64,000 nt of DNA from Carposina sasakii. Its lineage: Eukaryota; Arthropoda; Insecta; Lepidoptera; Carposinidae. This document shows positions 22,495 through 32,300 of this stretch, in pieces. The DNA lies in contig CP053163.1 in NCBI GenBank assembly GCA_014607495.2, positions 6,986,716 through 7,050,715 on the forward strand, given 5' to 3'. Numbering within the stretch: the first letter of the stretch is position 1; each line of letters begins with the position of its first letter. The position numbers and the translations under genes are program-made. The notes beneath the pieces are model-generated. The model had not been told where the DNA came from and made no database searches. It worked only from the letters and a program-made list of their open reading frames with translations.

Positions 22495-23484
22495 TCAGAA
22501 GTGGGATGCAACCCGGATCACCCACATGAAACACGTGCTTCAAATAGTGACTCGAGCGAAGAAAAATGGCGTCTTCTCTTCGAGCAACAAAATCAAAATT
22601 TTCTGGCGTTGGTGCAAGCAATAAAACTACCTGCATCTTCGGACTCTATTCGCCTTCCTGATTTCGACCCAGAGAAAAGAGACATCGACGCCCGAGCTTG
22701 GATAACGACCGCGGACATGTGTATCACAGATCGACATCGCCATGGATCTTCTCTGATGATCGCGTTAAGCCACGCACTCAAGGGCGAAGCATCATCTTGG
22801 CTGTCTTCAATATCGTTTCCTAATATGACGTGGGCCGATTTTAAGGAGCTTTTCGTAGCAAGGTATGACTGTCCTGAAACTGCTGCTTCCTTTCTCATCA
22901 GTATGCACGACAAGAAACCGAGAGATAACGAGTGCCTAGCCTCATACGCCGCTACCCTCATAACATCCTTAATGGCAAGGTGGAATGAACTGACTACAGA
23001 ACAGATAGCAATAGCCACTGTCTTAGCTCATATTTCAAAACAAGAGCCACGTGTTCAGAGGATTGCTATAACGACTGACATCAAGATGCGTAACCATTTA
23101 CAAAAGGAACTGAAGGCTGTCTCGTTCCTGAAGAGAAGTTATTCATCAAGTATTTATCGTGATGGACCCGACCTAAAAAGAAACCGACCTAATGGATCTG
23201 CTGTGACCATCAAGTGCTTTAATTGTGGACAACTAGGCCACAAATCTCTTCAATGTCGCAACAAAGCCAATTCGAAGAAGCAAGATGACCGGTCCAAACA
23301 CAGGTCCTTTCACGGGGACCATAACTCGACCAACCAACTACAGGGAGAACCGATCGCATCACCTGCTTCAACTGCCGGGAACAAGGCCACTATGCATCCG
23401 ACTGCCCGAAGAGGAAAATCAAGGAGGGGAACAACGGTACCGGCGGCGGCACTGGAACTGGTCCAGCTAAGGAAAAGCGAGTAG
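22450..23484 (+). CDS. gag: Retrotransposon Gag polyprotein with CCHC knuckle
   Basis: 344 residues from the first ATG (MSDTPNGTPLD). The central part is a retrotransposon Gag/capsid domain, with ARAWITTADM, LKGEASSWLSSI, TWADFKELFVARY and DNECLASYAATL (roughly residues 70-190). A CCHC zinc knuckle, CFNCGQLGHKSLQC, follows near residues 256-269. A second knuckle (CFNCREQGHYASDC, about 23364-23405) is encoded in the -1 frame together with the protease. So either the frame slips between the two knuckles or a base has been lost. Gag packages the RNA in cytoplasmic particles, and this one may still act in cis or trans. The first 15 codons lie in the LTR. Confidence 0.88.
   Translation: MSDTPNGTPLDPSTSSEVGCNPDHPHETRASNSDSSEEKWRLLFEQQNQNFLALVQAIKLPASSDSIRLPDFDPEKRDIDARAWITTADMCITDRHRHGSSLMIALSHALKGEASSWLSSISFPNMTWADFKELFVARYDCPETAASFLISMHDKKPRDNECLASYAATLITSLMARWNELTTEQIAIATVLAHISKQEPRVQRIAITTDIKMRNHLQKELKAVSFLKRSYSSSIYRDGPDLKRNRPNGSAVTIKCFNCGQLGHKSLQCRNKANSKKQDDRSKHRSFHGDHNSTNQLQGEPIASPASTAGNKATMHPTARRGKSRRGTTVPAAALELVQLRKSE
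22495..22507 (+). other. Putative tRNA-Leu primer binding site
   Basis: TCAGAAGTGGGAT at about 22496-22508, directly after the LTR, is complementary to the acceptor/T-arm end of tRNA-Leu (known ending ATCCCACTTCTGACACCA). The usual leading TGG is not present at the LTR edge, so priming may be offset. The site is read as gag codons. mdg3/micropia-type elements are known to use tRNA-Leu. Confidence 0.5.
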
Positions 23485-23678
23485 ACGTGTGCATTGTGAA
23501 TGCGCCTTCGGGTTCTCTGCGTCACTCTGGTGAGTCATTCCCATTTACTTACGACTCAGGTTCAGAGTGTTCCTTAGTTAAAGAATCGATTGCTTTGAAA
23601 TTTAGTGGTAAGCGAATTTATGACAATGTTTCTATGACTGGTATAGGACAAACTTCTATAGCCTCGTACATGCTCTAG
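23325..23678 (+). pseudogene. Second zinc knuckle plus aspartic protease copy a, -1 frame
   Basis: This frame opens after a stop at 23322 and overlaps gag. It encodes the CCHC knuckle, a Gly-rich linker and a retroviral-type aspartic protease start with the catalytic DSGSECSL motif, then GIGQTSIAS. It stops at 23676-23678, right at the junction to an RT segment. The protease is truncated after about 45 residues from the active site, so it lacks the flap and C-terminal strands. Confidence 0.75.
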
Positions 23679-23680
23679 GC

Positions 23681-23959
23681 GATCTCGTGAACAAGTACGT
23701 TGTAGTGTACATGGATGACGTGCTAGTTGTGGCCAGTAACATCGACGAAGCTTTCGATAGACTAAAGGTAGTATTAGAAGTTCTTTCTGGGAAGGGATTT
23801 TCGTTAAATCCTAAAAAGTGCTCATTCCTGAAAGAAAAAGTAGAGTACCTAGGCTTCGAGGTGCGCCGAGGTCAAATTCGTCTGAATCCACGAAAGATAG
23901 TTGCACTTACCGCTTTATCACCGACCGGCGCTCTTAATAATCAAGGTAGATTTTTATGA
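23681..23959 (+). pseudogene. Reverse transcriptase palm fragment with YMDD
   Basis: It encodes GDLVNKYVVVYMDDVLVVAS, then the connection region LSGKGFSLNPKKCSFLKEKV and YLGFEVRRGQIRLNP, and stops at 23957. The polymerase active-site YMDD is intact, but fingers, thumb and RNase H are absent. It is joined upstream to protease copy a and downstream to protease copy b. Confidence 0.82.
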
Positions 23960-24659
23960 TTTTCATTTTGATTCGGGTGCTGAGTGTTCACTAATAAAAG
24001 AAAGCGTTGCATCAAGTTTCAATGGTAAAAGAATTGCTAAAACTGTCTCTCTAACGGGAATTGGTCAAACCAGTGTATTCAGCACCCAGCAAATACTGTG
24101 TAATGTTGAAATTAATGATTATTGTTTAGAACTTTTATTACATGTTTTACCCGATGTGTATATGCGTAGTGATATTATGCTAGGTCGTGAAATATTGAGT
24201 CAAGGCTTCGTTATTAACTTGTCAACAAATAATTTTAGCATTTCAAAACAAAATAATTTGACAGTTTTAAATTGTGACGTTTTAACCGATTCTAGTATCA
24301 GTAACGACTTTAGTAATGTTGACACAGATATACCCTCTTGTAAAAAGTCAGATCTTTTAACTATTTTAGGTGAATATTCCAGTTATTTTACAACAGGTTT
24401 GCCAAAAACTCGTGTAACTACAGGTGAACTCGAAATTCGATTAATTGATCCGAAGTATAGAGGTCCTTTTAGGGTATCGGAGGTACTTGAAGGTAATCGT
24501 TATGTTCTTAAAGCCCTTAATTCCAATAGAACCTATAAGTATGCACATGACAGACTTAGGCGAATGCCTGCGAATGACATTACCAATGACATGCTGACAT
24601 GTGACCGTGATGATAATCTGTGCGAACTTGACGGGGATGGACCGTCATGTTCAAATTAA
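23940..24659 (+). pseudogene. Protease copy b, start of RT, and integrase C-terminus fused in one frame
   Basis: A continuous frame begins near 23940 with FHFDSGAECSLIKES and GIGQTSV, a diverged second protease. It continues through the rest of the protease (DIMLGREILSQGFVINL), a spacer and the conserved run into RT (KTRVTTGELEIRLIDP). It then jumps near 24452 to the integrase tail (YRGPFRVSEVLEGNRYVLKA, YKYAHDRLRRMP) and ends in an acidic extension. RT, RNase H and the integrase core are deleted here. Copies a and b differ at many residues, so they come from two related parent elements. Confidence 0.78.
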
Positions 24660-24715
24660 TGTTGAGTTGACTGATTGAGAGTGGTTTACGGATACCGGAT
24701 AGAGGTATTCAAGAG

Positions 24716-24943
24716 TCACTGGATGGAAGTGACTAGACTGGTATACGGAAGCTGGATGGAAGTTTCTAAGAGTCACTGGATGGAAGTGACTAGACTGGTA
24801 TACGGAAGCTGGATGTAAGTTTCTAAGAGTCACTGGATGGAAGTGACTAGACTGGTATACGGAAGCTGGATGGAAGTTTCCAAGAGTCACTGGATGGAAG
24901 TGACTAGACTGGTTTACGGAAGCTGGATGGAAGTTTCCAAGAG
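24716..24943 (+). repeat. Tandem repeat, four 57-bp units
   Basis: The unit starts TCACTGGATGGAAGTGACTA and ends GGATGGAAGTTTCTAAGAG; the four copies differ at only a few positions. Decayed flanking units extend it to about 24670-24970. It lies between the last coding frame and the 3' LTR. Confidence 0.92.
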
Positions 24944-25287
24944 TTGCTAGATTGAGGCAACTAGACTTACTTGACTGACGTTACTCTATATGGATTGTGC
25001 ATACTGTAGCCTTGTTTTGGAATTATTTACCTTGTGTGTGACGATTATAGTCGATTTCTTTGTTTAATAGTATGCAAGTAAATTTGTAACAATTTGGTAT
25101 AGTAAAATGATTTTCAATTTTGATTATGATGATATTGGTTCGTTTGAAATAAAGGTTTAGTAACGTTTAAATTAAGTTTTTACTGTCCCAATGGTCAGAA
25201 AGACCGAGCGTGATACATGTTACTTTGCAAAATCCTCTTTCTTTCCAGAAACCCCACGCGAGGACGCGTGAGTTGTCAAAATGGCCG

Positions 25288-25724
25288 TGTCGGAGATCAA
25301 GATGTCATATCCTACAGTCGGATCTCCAACGCCATCTATTTTCAATCGTTGAAGTTAGAAACGTCAAGTCGACAGCTATCACTGACTTGAGGACAGCTGT
25401 CACTTGGGTAAAGACAAGACAGAGTACTGAGAGGGCGCCACTGTAGATTTACAACGACCACCGGGTCGTTTGAATTGAGCCGGAGGGTATTCTGGGCTTG
25501 GTTGTTGCGTCGGTCGAGCGAAGCACGGGTGCTAATCAGCCTCTGTCTTGTACTTACCACGTTTCTACGTTATCCGCTAGAATCCTAGTAATCTTGTGCG
25601 TAGATACAGTGAAAGTGTTTGTGATTCCTAATTAAGCTTGTTTACTACACGCCGCATTCTTTATTTCGGATTTTGGAAGATGTCGGACACACCTAACGGC
25701 ACGCCACTCGACCCATCTACGTCA
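25288..25724 (+). repeat. 3' LTR
   Basis: It is identical to the 5' LTR. Its end reproduces the gag start codon and 15 codons, after which translation would run into the flanking (TA)n sequence. The sequence before it (AGTTGTCAAAATGGCCG) is not a polypurine tract. Confidence 0.95.
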
Positions 25725-25774
25725 TATATATATATATTCATTATTATTATCGGTATTTATTTATATATTATTAG

Positions 25775-25905
25775 CGACCCACCTCGGCTTCGCACGGCCT
25801 TAATGCTGATACTATTACATTTATAAATATTCCTTTTAAATCACTCTATACCTATATTGAAAAAAAAAATCGCATCAAAATCCGTATAGTTTAAAAGATA
25901 TAATC
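25775..25905 (+). repeat. Family H repeat fragment
   Basis: TTAGCGACCCACCTCGGCTT, CGCACGGCCTTAATGCTGAT and then AATCGCATCAAAATCCGTAT. This is a widespread insect repeat end. Confidence 0.6.
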
Positions 25906-26464
25906 ATACTATACAGTATAAAACAGTAAACATTGTTTTAATATACCTATATTTATGAATACTATGAACTATGCCCAGTTCCGCTTGCCCAATCTCTACA
26001 TGCGAACAGACAATAAAACGTTATTTAGAAGAATTTTACAGTTTATCATTAGCTTGGGAGACATGAGAGAGCCTTCTTAAGATTGTTGTAACAGTGTCAA
26101 TCAACATTATGGTTGATTGATTGATATATGGGTAATAGAAGCAACGTTGGCAAAATTATCTCAAACAACTTACGAGTAGAATAAGGTAAAAAAATCTGTG
26201 CAGTAGGTATTTATCAAGGAATAAAAAAAGACTATAATATTTAAAAAAATAATTTATCTTTAAATGCATTTCATGCCGACCGAGTTCACATATCCATTTG
26301 TATATACTTCACTAATATAACCATCTTCTGTCACAATGTGGAATGATAAATGGTTTCCCTCGACATCACTCTACCCGCGGACCATAGGAATATATGACAG
26401 ACATATATCACCTCATCATATTTCAGTATTAAATTGACAAAATTACATTCATAACATACGACTC

Positions 26465-26545
26465 ATATAGTCAGGCCCATTATCCCCTAAAGAAATTGGG
26501 CAGAAGTGTACAAAATACACACCCACTTTTCTCGTCTATTGTTTA
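26465..26545 (+). repeat. Family I repeat
   Basis: AGGCCCATTATCCCCTAAAG, AAATTGGGCAGAAGTGTACA, ACACACCCACTTTTC. Copies also lie at 36020-36210, 41000-41165 (reverse) and, diverged, 45940-46095. Confidence 0.65.
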
Positions 26546-26584
26546 ATTATTTGGGCCAGTTAAGAATTGTATACAAAGATACAT

Positions 26585-26800
26585 AGTTAGTGGACGCCCG
26601 CTACTCCGTCCGCGCGGACTGCAGAAAAAACAAAATGCTGAAATTATTTGCGATAAAAACATTTTCCCGCGATAAAAAGTAGCCTAGTTGTTAAGGAGGC
26701 ACCTGTCACAATATATTTCTGAAAACTGCATCGAAATCGGTTCAGCCGTTTCTGAGATTAGCATGCACAAACGCACAAACAAATCGACAAACAGACAAAA
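26585..26800 (+). repeat. Family E repeat
   Basis: TAGTGGACGCCCGCTACTCC, AACAAAATGCTGAAATTATT, GCGATAAAAAGTAGCC, then the tail with ATCGAAATCGGTTCAGCCGT and CACAAACGCACAAAC. Confidence 0.75.
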
Positions 26801-27334
26801 ATTCCATAAATATTTTTTTTGGGTACCATTGCGTTGATAAAGGTCTCCTATGATATTTTTTCTCATATATCTTCCATGTACAGACAGCGATCCGTAACAT
26901 TTTTATTATATGTATAGATTATTTATAAAGTACTTATATAAATAAGGACTTAGTCCACAATACTATACAAAAGTTAAAGTAAAAGAAAGTTACACAATGC
27001 TACAACTAAAAGTAAACTAAAGCTTAGGGCTTACTCTGAAGATGAGAAAAGTGAAACCCGTGAGGCAGCGACAAGATTTTTTATATTTTATTAAATGTAT
27101 TCAATGATTAATAACCATGGCGAATTTTTCATAAAAATAAATGGAATTGAATTATTTAACTAAGCTTTTTAATGCTTTCTATGAAAGGATAATAATAAAG
27201 GGTGATAACATTTTTTCTATGAATTGTATAAGGTTAAGTATAATTATTTATTTGCCTATGCTGATGCGGGACTTTACTAAAATACATCAGCTGCATGTCT
27301 TACCACGCATGTCGTACTTAAGGGTCGTTTAGTA

Positions 27335-27560
27335 AACTCGGCCATTGCCTCAGGCGATGAGCTGGCAACTTATGACTGATTATTTACATTGTACCCCGCT
27401 ATTCTAAACATATCTGTGAGATCTCCTTTAGTTTAGCAGTTTTCGTCGTAGGTATCTAATGAATTATTAATTAAACTGATATTAACTACAGATGCTTGAT
27501 ATTAACTGCAAAAATGGGGTAGTCCATTTCGAGAACACAGCCGTGTGTTTAAATGTATTT
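27335..27560 (+). repeat. Family C repeat
   Basis: CTCAGGCGATGAGCTGGCAA, ATTTACATTGTACCCCGCTA, TCTGTGAGATCTCC and AACACAGCCGTGTG mark the two ends of the family C order. An inverted repeat interrupts it from 27443. Confidence 0.65.
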
Positions 27561-27667
27561 AGGTATGTAACTATCTGAACTACCTCATTCGCTACGGGTA
27601 CTGTGTTACTGAGAGTCCAACAAGCATCTGTAGTTAATATCAGTTTAATTCATTAGGTACGACGATG
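27443..27667. repeat. Inverted repeat, arms about 46 bp
   Basis: The left arm 27443-27497 and right arm 27622-27667 share AAACTGATATTAACTACAGA followed by TGCTT in opposite orientation, and also CGTCGTA..TAATGAATT. The left arm has a 9-bp insertion (ATTAATTAA for AATT). The spacer of about 124 bp includes part of family C. Confidence 0.75.
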
Positions 27668-30524
27668 AATTTATGTTTAATTCAATTATTGTAAGTACCT
27701 ATAAGTAATCTTTAGTAATCACCTATTAGCTGAATAATATTTAAGTTCCTAACTTTATCCTGCTGTCTAGTTGTTTATCACTCAATCCAAGCGTGAACTT
27801 GTGGAAACTGGGAGCTCAATCTATTTTATTATCAAACGGAGTTCGAGAAGTTTCCTCAGAAACAATCAAGGTACCTACATATTGTGTAACTTTTCTACGG
27901 CTTGCTAAACTTGTATGTATCTATTAGTCGGTCTTTCTTTTGTTTTGACCTTATGAAAGTTGTAGAACAAAGATCTAATTTGCTGGATTAATGTTATACG
28001 GTTATACCCAAGTTATACCCTAATTTTTATTAACTAGTACTTTTGTTTTATAAATCAAACTTTTGTATGTATTTGTTTGTATCTACTTTGTGCCCTACTA
28101 TGATACTACTACTATGATTTATAATACAATTACAATATAATAAGAACAGTTTTTTGTAATCAGAATCCATATTTTCTCCATGATCCTATCATATCTATTT
28201 TCTTCGACACCAGTTATTGGGTACAAAATATATTTTATTTTAATATTATGAATTACTTATTTTAGACACGCTCTTAAATTCTAGAATAATCCCTGATCCC
28301 ATTAGTCTAAACCGTCTTTAAAGAGATATTAAAGGTATAAAGTCGAAAATGAATCTTTATTATGTAACTTTGTTGCTGTAGTAGTTATTTTGTTTACCTA
28401 CACAGCTAGAAAAAGCTTTGAACTAGGTATAAGCTGTTCACAGTTTGATTTGATATTCATATATTGATCAAGTATAATGAGATTGTAACTTTACGTGTGG
28501 TTTATTAGTAGCAGGGCTAGATTTTGCATTCACATGATCACAGAACACTATGCACATGATTAATGATTCAGCCGATTATCACCCTTTCTTCTGGCTTTGA
28601 CGTAGTCGTAAAAATAATACCTACTATGAATGTTTTCTACCGATCTTTCCGTGCTGAACATTCAGCAGATGTAGCGTTATACTGCCTGCGCCCCCTCCAG
28701 TCATTCCCTTGGGATACAATAGACGACGAAAGCGGCCAAACGTTAAATCGACCGCGCTTTTTCTTCTTTTTGTTCCCGATTCAAAATGGAAGCCTTTTTT
28801 CGCTATAACAATATACAATTTTTTGCTCATTAGTTTTATTGAATAATTCTATTTTTTGTAAGCAAGTAACCAAGATACTGATTGTAATTTTGAAGTTTCG
28901 TCTTATTTAGGTACTTTATGAAAGCATCCGAGTAGGCAAGTTCAAAAAAGTAAGACTAAATTAGTCATAGTTTGGTTATGTAAAAGTAAGCATAAAATAA
29001 AAAAGATAAACCGTAGGTTGATTAGGTAACTAGCACAAGCAATGACAATTTCTCATTCCCCGCGCACTCACAAAATTTTCGCGATCGCATTGCTATATTT
29101 TTCTTTTGCAAGTTATTTAATTCCCATGCCGCTGTATTTAGTAACTTGAGTCTAAATTCGAATCCTATTAGTATGCAAAGCCATCGAGAAAAGCACTTAC
29201 CGTTTACAAGAGGTTGGTCTCTCGTTGTCAAGCTAGTTTGACTTCCAAACTCTCATCAATTCGCTAAAGCTATTACTATTACAATATCAAAATCGATTAT
29301 TTCATCAACGGTCATAGGCAGTTGTGATTTGCTATCCGTATAAATGAGTGATTATTATTTTGCTCTCGCATGTAAGTTATATGCATCAATATTTTCTTTT
29401 ATATGAACTTCTTTATAGAACTAACATTTTTTAATAGGATTTAATAGGATTACAGCTATTAATTTGTTAAGTCCAGTGCTAGATATAGGTCCCCCTCTAA
29501 TGACCTCTACTGCGATCGATGGAAGCGGCATACCTTCAGTAGATACCCGCGATCCACGGCTTTGATTCAGTCGGGCGTCGGTCGGACCGAAAGATTCGAA
29601 AGCGGCATTTCAGAGTAGACCCCCTGACTCGGTCATCCGTCCATCTTGGCTTACCAGCACATGGAAATATTGGCAGTGGCCAATTCAGCGGTAAAAATAC
29701 CTTTTTAATAATACAGCTAGTCCAGCCACTTTGCAAATAATTATTCTAAAGCAGTCACCTTGAACATTTATTATCATAATTTTTATTTCACTTCTCGGTT
29801 ATTAAAATAAAGTCAAAACTATATTTAAATTCGTTAGCTTCTGCATTGTGAACGATTCCGTAATCGCTACGTCAGCCTCCACCACATGGCCCAACCAATC
29901 GTATTTATGTAAAGTTCCTGGTATTTTCTATATTAAATCCTGCAGTAATTTTGGACTGAACGGTTTTATTGTTAACTGCCACTGGTAATCGGTTTAATGT
30001 TTTTTAAACGATTCGGTTTTATGTTCCATTAAGAGAAAAACCCATCAGAGAAATCGATTTTAATTATTCATTTGAAATGGTCCGGTAACACGTATTTAAT
30101 CTAAGCTAAAAAATGTTATGAATCGCATTGATATTTTAAAATGATAATGCTACTGTTACCTTTGTCTTAAAACTATTTAGTTTTATATCTATATGTGTAC
30201 AATAAAGAACAAGGAGAGGAAGATAATTAAACCTATTTAAATTGGAGTTATTGTTGGAGAAATAAATTGAGTTTTTTTCCCACGTGTCTACTAAACAAAT
30301 TATAATAATCAGTCTTCTTCAAATTTTGCATACATAGTAGGTAGGAATACAGGAAAAGACACAGGCTGTAGTCCATGCGGACGAAGTCGCGGGAAACAGC
30401 AAGCTCTATATAAAATTTATTAGATTTTTTTTTAGAGATTAGATTAGCCATGTACGCAGTAGTATATATATTATAGTGCACAAGTGTGTGTGCAAACACA
30501 GATGTACTCTCTATTCCGTTACTC
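27668..30524. other. Intron sequence with few recognisable elements
   Basis: At 29480-29700 there is a GC-richer remnant (AGTAGATACCCGCGATCCAC, GGTCATCCGTCCATCTTGGC) similar in style to RTE-derived pieces at 37180-37270 and 63055-63130. A scrap of family E is at 30365-30395 (GTCCATGCGGACGAAGTCGC). Nothing else was recognised. Confidence 0.35.
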
Positions 30525-30740
30525 TTGCCTTGATCACACAGTAAAATGATTCTCGTACGAGACAGCGACGTGGGCGAGTAGCTCACTCGGCCTAGTAAAT
30601 AGAACAGATTCTGAGTTACTGTCTTGCCACTCTGGCCGGCCGAGCACTCGGGTGAGCACTCGCGAAAGTGTTCAGACGATCCGATCACTAGGCCGAGTTC
30701 ACTGTCTCGCCTGTTTACTCGGTACGTGTGATCAAGGCAA
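30525..30740. mobile_element. MITE of about 216 bp
   Basis: TTGCCTTGATCACAC (30525-30539) and GTGTGATCAAGGCAA (30726-30740) are perfect 15-bp inverted ends. Subterminal ACTCGGCCTAGT and CACTAGGCCGAGT, and GTCTCGCCTGTTTACTCG against CGAGTAGCTC, extend the symmetry inward. Confidence 0.85.
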
Positions 30741-30872
30741 TAAGTCAGATGAGACGGAAAGCCGACACAACCGGAGAAAGAACAGACGCAGGACCAACGG
30801 TTTTACATCAACTTTATAATTTGTGACAATTTTACAACATTAAAATCCGTACACGCAAATAAATTAATTGGT

Positions 30873-30955
30873 GCAGGGCTCTCACTGGAATCGAACTTAC
30901 ACCCCCCACTTGTAAGACGCACGTCTTAACCACTGGGCTATCACCGCCATAGCTG
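30873..30955 (-). repeat. tRNA-like SINE remnant
   Basis: The reverse strand has an A-box-like TAGCCCAGTGGTTAAGAC and a B-box-like AGTTCGATTCC, spaced as in a tRNA-derived SINE. It does not fold into a clean tRNA with an acceptor stem, so I do not call it a tRNA gene. Confidence 0.6.
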
Positions 30956-31444
30956 CTAATAGTATAGCATAATACGTCTCCGGAGGAAAGTTTAAGCGTA
31001 CTAAGAGTAAATTGACGGGTAAGAGGTGATTTTATTATTTATGACGTCCTGTGGTTAACCTACTTTGGTTATCCTTTAATCCAATAAACCTCTTGTGGGT
31101 TTCCGGGATATAACGTAATGTGCTTATGTCCATTACGATGTTACGGACAATATGATGAGGAAAGTTAGGACCCGAATGGGGTTACTTATTTTTAATTCAA
31201 TTACGGTTTAGGGTGGAGCAGCATTCATCTCTGATAGTATGAAGATTAACTTGAATATTTAGGATAATCGTCGTAAGTATCTATGTTTCTAAAATCCTTT
31301 TAATTCTACTAGATAATTAAAAGAAGTGTCGTTTTGTATCCTGATTATGGAAGTTCTAGTATATACAAAACCTCAAGCCTTAAGCAAATATTTAATAATT
31401 AATTACCTACCTATACATTTACATGCATACTGCGTTCTATGATT

Positions 31445-31560
31445 GGGTAACCAGAAATGATCCAGAGATCACGAAAGAGACCTTTGCAGCCACATTTAGT
31501 ATAGTGAGGCTAGATGTTAATGATCAGTGTCATGTTACTAGCTCATCGCCTGTTCCACCC
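31445..31560 (-). repeat. Family C repeat
   Basis: The reverse strand reads GGCGATGAGCTAGTAACATG, ACACTGATCATTAACATCTA and CCTCACTATACTAAATGTGG. Confidence 0.7.
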
Positions 31561-31644
31561 TTAGTCCATACTATATGCAGCTGATGTATTTCTAGTGAAG
31601 CCCGGCATCGGCAAAAGGTTAATAAATTATCTTAAATTATAGGC

Positions 31645-31870
31645 ATACTAGTGGACGCCCGCGACTTCGTCCGCGTGGACTGCAGAAAAAACAAAATGTC
31701 GAAATCATCCAGGATAAAAATATTTTTCCAGGATAAAAAGCAGCCTATGTGTTAATCCAGGGTGTCAGCTAACTCCATACCAAATTGCTCCAGCTGTTTT
31801 TACATGATAGAGTAACAAACATCCATCCATCCATCCATTCATACTCACGAACTTTCGCGTTTATAATTTA
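31645..31870 (+). repeat. Family E repeat, complete
   Basis: Starts ACTAGTGGACGCCCGCGACT and passes through AACAAAATGTCGAAATCATC and CCAGGATAAAAAGCAGCCTA to a (CATC)n microsatellite at 31822-31840. It ends CACGAACTTTCGCGTTTATA, the best-preserved example in the window. Confidence 0.85.
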
Positions 31871-32194
31871 GTAGGTTGATATGTGTGTTGAAATTTATTG
31901 CATAAACAGTACATCGGCAACCTTACAAAGGGAATCGAGTCATTCCATGTTTCTGAGTTGACATTTAGTGGAAATGTCATAATTATGTTTTCCATAGGCA
32001 AACTTATGTTAGCAACGTTAGCAAGTAGACATAGTGGGTGCTGTTCGTAGTAAATGCTACGAACTACGAAGCTACTACTGAACTGACTTGCTTTGCTCAA
32101 GTATATTTGGAACTAAAGAGGTCTGCCTACTTGCCATACCATTATCATGATCGTAATAGGAACGAGATAGGCACGTAGCATATCAGTGGGGCAT

Positions 32195-32300
32195 GCAAGA
32201 ACCTCTCGATATTCTATAATGCTATCGGCACACTCTCATATCTCATAGATTTTGCTTCCGAGACAATAGCTTCGCGGCGCGTAAAATGGCTCATGCTTAT
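32195..32300. repeat. Family F repeat
   Basis: AAGAACCTCTCGATATTCTA, TAATGCTATCGGCACACTCT and GCGGCGCGTAAAATGGCTCA parallel the copy at 18811-18905. Confidence 0.55.

Larger units (their letters stand above)
22058..25724 (+). mobile_element. Ty3/gypsy-like LTR retrotransposon, recent, internally rearranged and non-autonomous
   Basis: Two 437-bp direct repeats begin TG and end CA and frame a 2.79-kb interior. They are flanked by TATATA on each side, a target duplication in a (TA)n tract. The LTRs look identical base for base, implying recent insertion. The interior order is gag, protease copy a, a piece of reverse transcriptase with YMDD, protease copy b plus the start of RT, the integrase C-terminus, then a 57-bp tandem repeat. 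RNase H and the integrase core are missing. Sense is the same as the dpr gene. Confidence 0.92.

Noticed and set aside
30873..30955. Possible tRNA gene on the minus strand
   Set aside because: A- and B-box-like words are present, but no proper acceptor stem pairing is visible and similar sequences occur elsewhere; better explained as a SINE head.
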